A DNA stretch of 64,000 nucleotides from an uncultured Lachnospiraceae bacterium. Lineage in GTDB: Bacteria; Bacillota; Clostridia; Lachnospirales; Lachnospiraceae. Both the position numbers and the translations under genes were made by a program. Within the stretch, counting starts at the first letter, position 1, and every line of letters starts with the position of its first letter. Where the stretch lies: assembly GCA_910577825.1 (NCBI GenBank), contig CAJTOK010000009.1, forward strand, positions 9,722-73,721, in the 5' to 3' direction. The notes under the pieces were generated by a model. The model saw only the letters and a program-made list of their open reading frames with translations, did not search any database and was not told where the DNA came from. Below, piece after piece: positions 27,008 through 34,970 of this stretch.

Positions 27008-27950
27008 CCTGCTGTTCTCCTTCTAATTTTGCAAAAAATTCTTCTACATTATCTATGCAGTTATAATCTGTATTTTGTCCGAGCTTTTGCATAAATTCAA
27101 GATGTTTGTTAAAATAACCAATGGAAGATTTATCATTATCGCACATTAAACAATGCCGTCCTTCTAAAATACAAACACGTCCTGTAGTTCCGCTGCCTGC
27201 AAAAAAATCAAGTACAACTGAACCTGGATATGAAAGTGCTTTAACAAAACGTTTAATAATCTCAACAGGTTTTTGTGTCGGGTGTCCGGTACGTTCTTTG
27301 CTATTGCCATTTAATCTGTTGATTTCCCATACATTTGTCGGATTTTTGCCCTTCATTGTGTTTTCTGGATTTAAACGCTTGTCTTTTAATGCGGCTTTAA
27401 GTTTTTCCTCTGTATATGGTTCTCTTACTGCATCTAAATCAAAATAATAATCATCTGATTTAGCGAGCCAGATTACTTCTTCATGCCTGTTTGCAAAATA
27501 CCGGTGTGCAGACATGCCATTTTTATAATGCCATATAATTGTATTTACCAGTTTAAATTTTGTATTTTGCCTTACATGGTGTATTATATCAATTAAATCA
27601 CCTGATTTTAAATCCCTGAACTGTATTCCGCCAAAAATAACCATGTTGCCATTTTTTGAAAGAACCCTGTAAGCTTCATCAAGCCATTTTTTTGCCCATT
27701 CAATATAATTATCATAAATATCCCATCCTGCAAGGTCAAGATTATAAGGCGGGTCAATACAAATTAACTGGACAGAATTATCAGGAAGCGTTTTAAGAAA
27801 ACCACAACAGTCCATTATATCCAGGCATAACATTATTTTTTCTGGCCTGGTAAAGTCTGCTGCTGTTTTATGTTTGAGTGTATTATCTTTACGCATTTTA
27901 TTTAATGACATAAGCGCATGATTATAATGCGATTTATTATGAATAGCCAT
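26985..27950 (-). CDS. Beta-class adenine-N6 DNA methyltransferase, M.RsrI-like, partner of the EcoRI-type nuclease
   Basis: Protects host DNA, presumably at the inner adenine of GAATTC. The catalytic motif IV D66-P-P-Y69 (LICIDPPYNLDLAGWD) comes before the SAM motif I near residue 260 (VVLDFFAGSGTTGRV), the beta-class order. Segments IFGGIQFRDLKSGDLIDIIHHVRQN, NGMSAHRYFANRHEEVIW, KDKRLNPE, KNPTNVW and NRLNGNSKERTGHPTQKPVEII resemble M.RsrI, which is unlike the alpha-type M.EcoRI. So an EcoRI-like nuclease is paired with a methylase of the RsrI kind. GAGGTGAG precedes the ATG. The pair interrupts a co-directional housekeeping array, suggesting insertion by horizontal transfer. Confidence 0.93.
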   Translation of the reverse strand: MAIHNKSHYNHALMSLNKMRKDNTLKHKTAADFTRPEKIMLCLDIMDCCGFLKTLPDNSVQLICIDPPYNLDLAGWDIYDNYIEWAKKWLDEAYRVLSKNGNMVIFGGIQFRDLKSGDLIDIIHHVRQNTKFKLVNTIIWHYKNGMSAHRYFANRHEEVIWLAKSDDYYFDLDAVREPYTEEKLKAALKDKRLNPENTMKGKNPTNVWEINRLNGNSKERTGHPTQKPVEIIKRFVKALSYPGSVVLDFFAGSGTTGRVCILEGRHCLMCDNDKSSIGYFNKHLEFMQKLGQNTDYNCIDNVEEFFAKLEGEQQGERETAI

Positions 27951-27997
27951 TTTCTCACCTCATGTATTGTTATAATTATCTTCCTAGTAAATAAACT

Positions 27998-28468
27998 TTA
28001 AGAAACCAGCAAACCATGCACAAGTTTTACTGCTTCTTCCACTGTACGCTGGCGCACATTATTCCTGCTTCCTTTAAAACTGTATTTCCTGGTATCAGCT
28101 ATCCCTTTATAATATACACATATATATACCGTTCCTGCCGGTGTGCCGTCTTCTGCCGCATCTGGCCCTGCATAGCCGGTTGTTGCTACTACCAGCCCTG
28201 AGCCTGACACCCTTGCTGCCCCCTCTGCCATCTGCTTTGCCACAACAGGGCTTACAGCAGTATATTTCTTAAGGTCATCTTCACTTACGCCAAGTACCTT
28301 ATGTTTTACCGCATCGGAATATGTTATATATCCTTCCTCAAATACTTCTGAAGCACCTGGCACGCTGACAATACATGATGCAAGCATTCCGCCCGTTAAA
28401 GATTCCGCCGTTGAAATATGGGTTTTTTGTTCTTTAAGAAGCTTTACAATTTCTGCCACAGTTTCCAT
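27998..28468 (-). CDS. pncC: CinA C-terminal-domain nicotinamide-nucleotide amidohydrolase
   Basis: A stand-alone CinA C-terminal domain of 156 residues; family members deamidate NMN to nicotinate mononucleotide in pyridine nucleotide recycling. The N-terminal STAESLTGGMLASCIVSVPGASEVFEEGYITYSDAVKHKVLGV is the family signature, with catalytic Ser and Thr in the TAESLTGG loop, and GYAGPDAAEDGTPAGTVYI follows. The N-terminal MoCF domain of full CinA is absent, as in PncC. It follows pgsA by 24 bases and, like it, lies close to rimO and rpoD in this array. Confidence 0.9.
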   Translation of the reverse strand: METVAEIVKLLKEQKTHISTAESLTGGMLASCIVSVPGASEVFEEGYITYSDAVKHKVLGVSEDDLKKYTAVSPVVAKQMAEGAARVSGSGLVVATTGYAGPDAAEDGTPAGTVYICVYYKGIADTRKYSFKGSRNNVRQRTVEEAVKLVHGLLVS

Positions 28469-28492
28469 AACCTGCCCGCCTTTCCCGTTATT

Positions 28493-29041
28493 TTACATAT
28501 TGCCATCCTTCATTATACGCCAGTTCTTAATAAGATAATCCGCAAGTGATACTACCGTTAAAATTATAGCTGCATAGATAAATGCAAATTCTATGGTATT
28601 TATAAATATACCATCAAAATCCAATATTAAAAGCACTGACATAACCATCTGTACCACTGTTTTAATCTTGCCCCACCAGCTTGCTGCAAGGACTACGCCT
28701 GCATCCGATGCCACAAGCCTGAAGCCGCTTATTATAAACTCCCTGCTAATTATAATTATAACCCCCCATACAGGCATAGGGTTTCCCGGTATTGAAATAA
28801 AGCATATAAGGGCAGCACTCACTAAAAGTTTATCTGCAAGCGGGTCCATAAATTTGCCAAAGTTTGATACAAGGTTATATTTACGTGCTATATAGCCATC
28901 TAATGTATCAGTAAGACTTGCCAGTATAAATATAAGGGCAGCTATGTAATTTGAATACTTTACAATATCTGTAAGCATAAAAAACACAAAAAAAGGTATC
29001 ATAATTACACGAAGCATTGTAATTTTATTAGATAAATTCAT
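28493..29041 (-). CDS. pgsA: CDP-diacylglycerol--glycerol-3-phosphate 3-phosphatidyltransferase
   Basis: Makes phosphatidylglycerol phosphate, the committed step to phosphatidylglycerol and cardiolipin. It is a membrane enzyme with about five hydrophobic segments. The CDP-alcohol phosphotransferase motif D-G-x2-A-R-x8-G-x3-D-x3-D is complete in DTLDGYIARKYNLVSNFGKFMDPLADK (residues about 45-71). The length of 182 residues is typical. AAAGGGGG precedes the ATG. It lies between rimO and the cinA-type gene, and the gaps are only 15 and 24 bases. Confidence 0.95.
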   Translation of the reverse strand: MNLSNKITMLRVIMIPFFVFFMLTDIVKYSNYIAALIFILASLTDTLDGYIARKYNLVSNFGKFMDPLADKLLVSAALICFISIPGNPMPVWGVIIIISREFIISGFRLVASDAGVVLAASWWGKIKTVVQMVMSVLLILDFDGIFINTIEFAFIYAAIILTVVSLADYLIKNWRIMKDGNM

Positions 29042-29056
29042 AAAAAATCCCCCTTT

Positions 29057-30385
29057 TTAATTTACAACATCACCCACCAGGTCATATCCATCTGAGCCTG
29101 TAATTTTTACTTTTATAAAATCCCCTGACATAAGATTCCAGCCAGATGTTACAAAAACATATCCGTCTACATCCGGTGCATCCATATATGTCCTGCATAT
29201 ATAAACTTCGTCTTCTGGAAGGTACCCTTCAACAATTACATCAAATTCCCTGCCTGCCAGTGCCTGGCTTTTTTCAAATGCAATACCCTGCTGTATTTCC
29301 ATTATTTCATTACGCCTTGCTTCCTTTATATCTGAAGACACCTGACATGGCATTTCTGCAGCAGGTGTATCTTCCTCTTGTGAATAAGTAAATACCCCGA
29401 GCCTGTCAAACTTTGCTTTTTTTACAAACTCTTTTAATTCCTTAAAATCTTCTTCCGTTTCCCCAGGGAAACCTGTTATTATTGTTGTACGCAGTGCTAT
29501 ATCCGGGATATTTCCACGTAATTTTTCCAGTATCCCTTCAAGCTGTGCCCTGTCTGTATGCCTTCCCATACGTTTTAGTATGCTGTCTGCACCATGCTGC
29601 ACTGGTATATCAAGATAGTGGCACACTTTTGGAAGCTCTTTTATTGCATCTATAAGGCTGTCTGTTATTTCCTCCGGGTAACAATATAAAATCCTTATCC
29701 ACTTAAGCCCTTCTATTTCTGAAAGCTTGTAAAGAAGTTCCGGAAGGCTTTTTTTGCCATAGATATCTTTGCCATAAAGAGTAGTTTCCTGCGCTACAAG
29801 GATAATTTCTTTTATCCCGTTTTCTACAAGGTGTACTGCCTGTTTTACAAGGTTTTCCACTGGTACGCTTCTGTACCTGCCCCTTACTTTTGGAATAATG
29901 CAGTATGTACAGCATTTATCACAGCCCTCAGCAATTTTAAGATAAGCATAGCCCCCGCCAGCCATGGCCTCCCTGTCTGTAAGCGGCTCTGGCAGGTAGT
30001 CAATGCTTTTAAGGCACTCTGTAGTACCGTTTTTACCTAATGCGCTTTGTATGCCCTCTATAAGGCTTTCATATGCTGTTGTGCCAATAATTATATCAAC
30101 CTCTGGTAGTTCTTTTTTAATCTCCTCATGGTAACGCTGTGCAAGGCAGCCTGTGGCAGCAAGCAGCCTGCACTTCCCGTTTTCCTTGTATCCTGCCATT
30201 TCAATAAGTGTATTTATGCTTTCTTCCTTTGCATCACCGATAAAACAGCATGTATTTACAACAATAATATCTGCTTCTTCTGCATTATACACTATATTAT
30301 ACCCTGATTTCCTTAAAGATGTTACCATCATTTCACTGTCAACCAGGTTTTTATCACATCCAAGTGAAATAAAACAAATATCCAC
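29057..30385 (-). CDS. rimO: Ribosomal protein S12 methylthiotransferase RimO
   Basis: A radical-SAM enzyme that adds a methylthio group to a conserved aspartate of ribosomal protein S12. The N-terminal UPF0004 domain carries three cysteines for the auxiliary cluster (SLGC, NTCC, ATGC). The radical-SAM C-x3-C-x2-C motif is in GCDKCCTYCIIPKVRGRYRS near residue 155. TTIITGFPGETEEDF is the usual SAM-binding segment, and a TRAM domain closes the C-terminus. IPVQHGADSILKRMGR and the final length of 442 fit RimO better than MiaB. The start is GTG. Confidence 0.94.
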   Translation of the reverse strand: MDICFISLGCDKNLVDSEMMVTSLRKSGYNIVYNAEEADIIVVNTCCFIGDAKEESINTLIEMAGYKENGKCRLLAATGCLAQRYHEEIKKELPEVDIIIGTTAYESLIEGIQSALGKNGTTECLKSIDYLPEPLTDREAMAGGGYAYLKIAEGCDKCCTYCIIPKVRGRYRSVPVENLVKQAVHLVENGIKEIILVAQETTLYGKDIYGKKSLPELLYKLSEIEGLKWIRILYCYPEEITDSLIDAIKELPKVCHYLDIPVQHGADSILKRMGRHTDRAQLEGILEKLRGNIPDIALRTTIITGFPGETEEDFKELKEFVKKAKFDRLGVFTYSQEEDTPAAEMPCQVSSDIKEARRNEIMEIQQGIAFEKSQALAGREFDVIVEGYLPEDEVYICRTYMDAPDVDGYVFVTSGWNLMSGDFIKVKITGSDGYDLVGDVVN

Positions 30386-30418
30386 GCTGATAACCAGCCT
30401 TTCTAAATTATTACTATG

Positions 30419-31270
30419 TTATTCCTGTAATTTCATTTCTGCAGAATATACACAGTTGTTCATAAGCATTGCTATTGTCATAGGGCCGGCACCGCCAGGT
30501 ACAGGTGTAATTGCCCCTGCCTTTTCTACGGCACTGCCAAAATCAACATCACCACAGAGTTTCCCGTTTTCATCCCTGTCCATGCCTACATCAATAACAG
30601 CTGCACCTTCTTTAATATAATCTGCTGTAATAAACTTTGCCTTTCCTATTGCCACAACAAGTATATCTGCCCTTTTTGTTACTTCCTTTAAATCTGCTGT
30701 ATGTGAATGGCATACTGTAACAGTACCGTTTTCACGCAGCAGAAGCATTGAAACAGGCTTTCCTACAATATTGCTCCTGCCTATAACAACACATTCCCTG
30801 CCGTCTATCTGTATATTATAACGCTTTAAAAGTTCTATAATGCCTGCTGGCGTGCATGATACAAAACCAGGCTGCCCTATACTAAGCGCCCCCACACTCT
30901 GCGGATGGAAACCATCTACATCCTTATCCGGGTTTATTGCCTGTATAACTTTATCCTCATTAATATGTCCAGGAAGCGGAAGCTGTACAAGTATTCCGTC
31001 TACATCTTCCCTTTCATTAAGCGAACCTACAAGTTCCAGCAGCTCCTTCTCTGTAGTTTCCTCTGGTATTTCATATGCCAGTGAACGTATGCCAGTGTAT
31101 TCACATGCTTTTTTCTTATTGCCAACATAGACTGTAGACGCAGGGTCATTGCCAACCTGTATAACAGCAAGGGTTACTTCCCTGCCTTTCTCCTTTAAGG
31201 CAGACACCCTTTTCTTTACTTCATCCTTTATTTCTTGTGAAACTTTCTTTCCATCTATAATAACTGCCAT
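30419..31270 (-). CDS. folD: Bifunctional methylenetetrahydrofolate dehydrogenase/cyclohydrolase FolD
   Basis: Interconverts 5,10-methylene-, methenyl- and 10-formyl-THF using NADP. The substrate domain includes AVIQVGNDPASTVYVGNKKKACEYTGI with the catalytic Lys, and DGILVQLPLPGHI. The NADP domain has CVVIGRSNIVGKPVSMLL and the C-terminal GDVDF...AGAITPVPGGAGPMTIAMLMNN. At 283 residues it is the standard length. AAGGAGG precedes the ATG. It lies between the nucleoside kinase and rimO. Confidence 0.96.
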   Translation of the reverse strand: MAVIIDGKKVSQEIKDEVKKRVSALKEKGREVTLAVIQVGNDPASTVYVGNKKKACEYTGIRSLAYEIPEETTEKELLELVGSLNEREDVDGILVQLPLPGHINEDKVIQAINPDKDVDGFHPQSVGALSIGQPGFVSCTPAGIIELLKRYNIQIDGRECVVIGRSNIVGKPVSMLLLRENGTVTVCHSHTADLKEVTKRADILVVAIGKAKFITADYIKEGAAVIDVGMDRDENGKLCGDVDFGSAVEKAGAITPVPGGAGPMTIAMLMNNCVYSAEMKLQE

Positions 31271-31321
31271 AAAATTCCTCCTTAGATTTTATATTTCCAG
31301 TATTTTTAAAATTGCCAGCCC

Positions 31322-32971
31322 CTATACATTGAATATGCTTCCTCCTACAAATTCCCTGAGCAGTGAATTTTTTGGTATATCCCCGCTGCTTATGCCTATA
31401 AAGTAATCAAGGAATTTCAAGAACCTTTTTGCCTCTATATATTCTGGCACATCTTTTGGTATTCCAAACAAAAGGCTTTCTGCATATGGTTTTAAAACTG
31501 CCAGTTCATATATCAGTGATGAATTAAACATTATATCTGCTTCTTCCTGGAACGGGAATATATACCTGTCCTCACCCCTTCTTACAGAAGGCCACATAGC
31601 TATTGTTTCAGCAGCTCCCGTTCCTCTTGTGCGTGCATCCCTTACCATTCTTCTTATAAGCCTGCCATCTGTGGTTGAAATCCTGTTGTGTTCATCAATG
31701 TTTAACTGTGCAAGTGCACTTATATATATTTTAAACTTGCTTTCTTTTGGCAGGGAATATGAAAGCCTGTCATTTAATCCGTGTATTCCTTCTATTACAA
31801 ATATATCATCACGGCCAAGTTTCATAAAGTTGCCTTTATACTCACGTTCCCCCTTCAGGAAATTAAATTCTGGCAGTTCTGCAGTACCGCCGTTAAGCAT
31901 TGTTACCATATCTTTATTGAAAAGTTCTATATCTATTGCCCCAAGGCATTCAAAGTCATAATTGCCGTTTTCATCTTTTGGCGTATCTTTCCTGTCTTTA
32001 AAATAATTATCAAGCGATATTAGCCGTGGTTTTATCCCGAATGTCTGTAACTGTACCGAAAGCCTGTGTGAAAATGATGTTTTACCTGATGAAGAAGGCC
32101 CTGCTATCATTACAAACTTTTTGCTTCTGTCCAATGCTATTGTTTCTGCTATTTTAGCTATTTTTTTCTCCTGTAATGCTTCCTGTACAAGTATCAGGTC
32201 AGTTATGCCGCCCTGTGATATAACTTTATTTAATGCGCCGACAGTATCAGCACCAGCCATTTTTGCCCATTTTGCCGATTCCTGCAGTGTATTGAAAAGT
32301 TTTGGCTTTGGTTCAAAGGCATTAATGGTATCTGGTGTTTTTCTGTTTGGCATGTTTATAATAAAGCCTTTGCCATAAAGCTGTAAACTGAAATATTTAA
32401 GTATGCCTGTGGATGCTGGCATATATCCATAATAATAATCCTCAAATCCATCTAATGTGTATACATTTACTTTTGATACACGCCGGAACTCAAAAAGTTC
32501 TTTCTTATCATACATCCCGTAATCTTCAAAGATGCTTATTGCATCTTCTGTATCAATGGAACGTTTTCCTATTGGCAAATCCTCTTCTACTATGTAGTGC
32601 ATCCTCTCCTGCACTTTATTAATAAATTCTTCTGTAAGTTTTATCCCTTCTGTTTCACAGTAAATGCCGTCACCTATGGCGTGCCTTACAAATATATTTT
32701 TAAGGCTTTCACCCGCTATATCATAAAATGCTTTAAGCATAAGGAGTGTTACACCCCTTATATAAGTTTTGTGCCCGCTGTCATATGATGTATCAAGAAA
32801 TACCACTTCACAGTCCTGGCTTACACGTTTATTAAGCTCCATAAGCTTGCCGCCGCATCTTGCAAGTATTATATCATAGTCACATATATCTTTATATTCT
32901 GTTGCAAGTTCCCCATATGTAATATTGTCATTATATTCTTTTGCCACACCATTTATTTTAACTTTTACCAT
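31322..32971 (-). CDS. Nucleoside (uridine-like) kinase with TGS/threonyl-tRNA-synthetase-like N-terminus
   Basis: A 549-residue protein. The N-terminal part is TGS-like (MVKVKINGVAKEYNDNITYGELA) and is followed by a region related to threonyl-tRNA synthetase editing domains. The C-terminal half is a P-loop kinase of the uridine kinase family, with Walker A AGPSSSGKTSFSHRL near residue 290, SLDNYFKDR and VIEGIHGLND. It probably phosphorylates a nucleoside with ATP; the exact substrate is not established for this widespread Clostridia/Thermotogae form. GAGGT precedes the ATG. Confidence 0.88.
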   Translation of the reverse strand: MVKVKINGVAKEYNDNITYGELATEYKDICDYDIILARCGGKLMELNKRVSQDCEVVFLDTSYDSGHKTYIRGVTLLMLKAFYDIAGESLKNIFVRHAIGDGIYCETEGIKLTEEFINKVQERMHYIVEEDLPIGKRSIDTEDAISIFEDYGMYDKKELFEFRRVSKVNVYTLDGFEDYYYGYMPASTGILKYFSLQLYGKGFIINMPNRKTPDTINAFEPKPKLFNTLQESAKWAKMAGADTVGALNKVISQGGITDLILVQEALQEKKIAKIAETIALDRSKKFVMIAGPSSSGKTSFSHRLSVQLQTFGIKPRLISLDNYFKDRKDTPKDENGNYDFECLGAIDIELFNKDMVTMLNGGTAELPEFNFLKGEREYKGNFMKLGRDDIFVIEGIHGLNDRLSYSLPKESKFKIYISALAQLNIDEHNRISTTDGRLIRRMVRDARTRGTGAAETIAMWPSVRRGEDRYIFPFQEEADIMFNSSLIYELAVLKPYAESLLFGIPKDVPEYIEAKRFLKFLDYFIGISSGDIPKNSLLREFVGGSIFNV

Positions 32972-32991
32972 TATTTTACCTCACTAAATAA

Positions 32992-33678
32992 TTAACCTGT
33001 TTTATAAAGAATACTTTTTATCATATTGTACTCCTTTAAAAGTGTGCCTTTCCTTTTTTCCTGTATTACAAAATTGTCCAGTATATTTTCTATACGTTTC
33101 TGTTCCTTAATAAGGAACTCTTTTAAAACCGGGTTTTTAGTGCCAGCCAGGTATTCACCGTATATATAGCCTGCTTCTTCTTTATAATGTTCTTCACCTT
33201 GTACCGCCCTTATAATTACATAAAATTTCCCCTGTTCTTTTACCATGTCCTCATGTACAATTTTAAATCCGTTATCATGCAGGAAATGCCGTACAAGATA
33301 TATTTCTGACTGTGGTGAAAGCACAAGTTCTTCTGATGTTTTTATTATATTAAGGCTTTTTGACAGTATATCTGTAATTAATGCACCGCCAAGCCCGCTT
33401 ATAAGAATTGTATCTGCTTCGCCTTCTTTTAATTCCTTTGCACCATCAGAAAGCCTTGTTAAAATATATTCTTCCATGCCTGCTTCTGTTATATGTTTTT
33501 TAGCCCTTTTTAAAGGTTCTTTATTTATATCCATTGCAATAGCGCCTTTTGCAAGCTTTCTTTCTACAAGGCATATAGATGTAAATGCGTGGTCACATCC
33601 AATGTCTGCTACTATCCCGCCAGATTTTACATTGGAAACAATACATTCAAGCCTTTTTGAAAGTTTTATATTATTCAA
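32992..33678 (-). CDS. trmK: tRNA (adenine(22)-N(1))-methyltransferase TrmK
   Basis: A SAM-dependent enzyme methylating N1 of A22 in tRNA; SAM loop VADIGCDHAFTSICLVER near residue 25, followed by AMDINKEPLKRAKKHI and ILISGLGGALITDIL. The 228-residue length matches the family. The start is TTG (TTGAATAA), which overlaps the rpoD stop by eight bases, so it is probably translated by coupling, as no strong ribosome binding site is seen. TrmK next to rpoD is the usual Firmicutes order. Confidence 0.9.
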   Translation of the reverse strand: MNNIKLSKRLECIVSNVKSGGIVADIGCDHAFTSICLVERKLAKGAIAMDINKEPLKRAKKHITEAGMEEYILTRLSDGAKELKEGEADTILISGLGGALITDILSKSLNIIKTSEELVLSPQSEIYLVRHFLHDNGFKIVHEDMVKEQGKFYVIIRAVQGEEHYKEEAGYIYGEYLAGTKNPVLKEFLIKEQKRIENILDNFVIQEKRKGTLLKEYNMIKSILYKTG

Positions 33679-34936
33679 GGTAATCTTTAAGCTTGCGGCT
33701 GCGGCTCGGATGCCTTAATTTCCGCAGTGCTTTGGCTTCTATCTGGCGGATGCGCTCACGTGTTACCTTAAATTCCTTGCCAACTTCTTCCAGTGTCCTT
33801 GCACGCCCGTCTTCAAGCCCGAAACGCAGTTTTAACACTTTCTGTTCCCTTTCTGTAAGTGTGCCAAGGACTTCTTCTAACTGTTCCCTTAAAAGTGTAA
33901 ATGCAGCGGCTTCTGCCGGTACTGGCACATTGTCATCCTGTATAAAATCGCCAAGATGGCTGTCCTCTTCTTCACCTATAGGGGTTTCAAGGGAAACCGG
34001 TTCTAAGGAAATCTTTTGTATTTCACGTACCCTGTCAACAGGCATGCTCATATATTTTGCTATTTCTTCCGGGTATGGCTCACGCCCAAGCTCCTGTAAA
34101 AGCTGCCTTTGTACCCTTACAAACTTATTAATGGTTTCAACCATATGGACTGGTATACGTATAGTCCTTGCCTGGTCTGCAATGGCCCTTGTAATTGCCT
34201 GCCTTATCCACCATGTAGCATATGTGCTGAATTTATAGCCTTTTTTATAATCAAACTTCTCTACTGCCTTAATAAGCCCTAAATTTCCTTCCTGTATAAG
34301 GTCAAGAAATAACATGCCACGCCCTACATATCTTTTGGCAATGCTTACAACAAGGCGCAGGTTTGCCTCTGCAAGCTTTTTCTTGGCTTCCATATCGCCT
34401 GTTTCCATTTTCCTGGCAAGCTCAACCTCTTCTTCTGCAGAAAGCAGCGGGACTTTTCCTATTTCTTTTAAATACATGCGCACAGGGTCTTCTATACTTA
34501 CACCATCAGGAACCGACAAATCAATATTTTCTATTTCTTCTTCATCAGGTACTTCACCACTTGCTTCAAGCTCAAGTATCATATCATCATCTGTATCTTT
34601 GTCATCAGGTATCCTTAATACATCTACCCCGCTTGCTTCCAGAAACTCTATTACCTTCTCTGTTTTTTCCTCATCTAGTTCCACATCTGCAAGGAAATTA
34701 TTTATCTCTGCAAGTTCAAGTACATTCCTTTTGCTTTTTGCAAGTTCTTTAAGCGCTATAAGCTTCCTCTGGAATCTTTTCTTCTCTTCCTCAGCCGCTT
34801 CTGGATTTTTCTTTGAAGAAGCTTTTGTGGATTTCTGGCTTCTGCTTTGTACCCTTCTTTTATTTCCAGCAGCAGCCTTTTCAGTTGTATTATTTGCTTT
34901 TTTAATATCTTTTGCTGGTTCTCTTCCTGTTGCCAT
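33671..34936 (-). CDS. rpoD: Primary RNA polymerase sigma factor SigA/RpoD
   Basis: The housekeeping sigma factor. A basic, Lys/Ala-rich N-terminal extension (residues 1-60) precedes region 1.1 and an acidic stretch. Region 1.2 has SIEDPVRMYLKEIGKVPLLSAEEEVELA. Region 2 has AKRYVGRGMLFLDLIQEGNLGLIKAVEKFDYKKGYKFSTYATWWIRQAITRAIADQARTIRIPVHM. Region 3 and region 4.2 (LEEVGKEFKVTRERIRQIEAKALRKLRHPSRSRKL) follow. The long non-conserved region of proteobacterial sigma-70 is absent. It lies directly after dnaG, the classical macromolecular synthesis operon without rpsU. Confidence 0.97.
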   Translation of the reverse strand: MATGREPAKDIKKANNTTEKAAAGNKRRVQSRSQKSTKASSKKNPEAAEEEKKRFQRKLIALKELAKSKRNVLELAEINNFLADVELDEEKTEKVIEFLEASGVDVLRIPDDKDTDDDMILELEASGEVPDEEEIENIDLSVPDGVSIEDPVRMYLKEIGKVPLLSAEEEVELARKMETGDMEAKKKLAEANLRLVVSIAKRYVGRGMLFLDLIQEGNLGLIKAVEKFDYKKGYKFSTYATWWIRQAITRAIADQARTIRIPVHMVETINKFVRVQRQLLQELGREPYPEEIAKYMSMPVDRVREIQKISLEPVSLETPIGEEEDSHLGDFIQDDNVPVPAEAAAFTLLREQLEEVLGTLTEREQKVLKLRFGLEDGRARTLEEVGKEFKVTRERIRQIEAKALRKLRHPSRSRKLKDYLE

Positions 34937-34970
34937 AGTATTCCTTCCTTTCTTATCCTTACGCTATACT

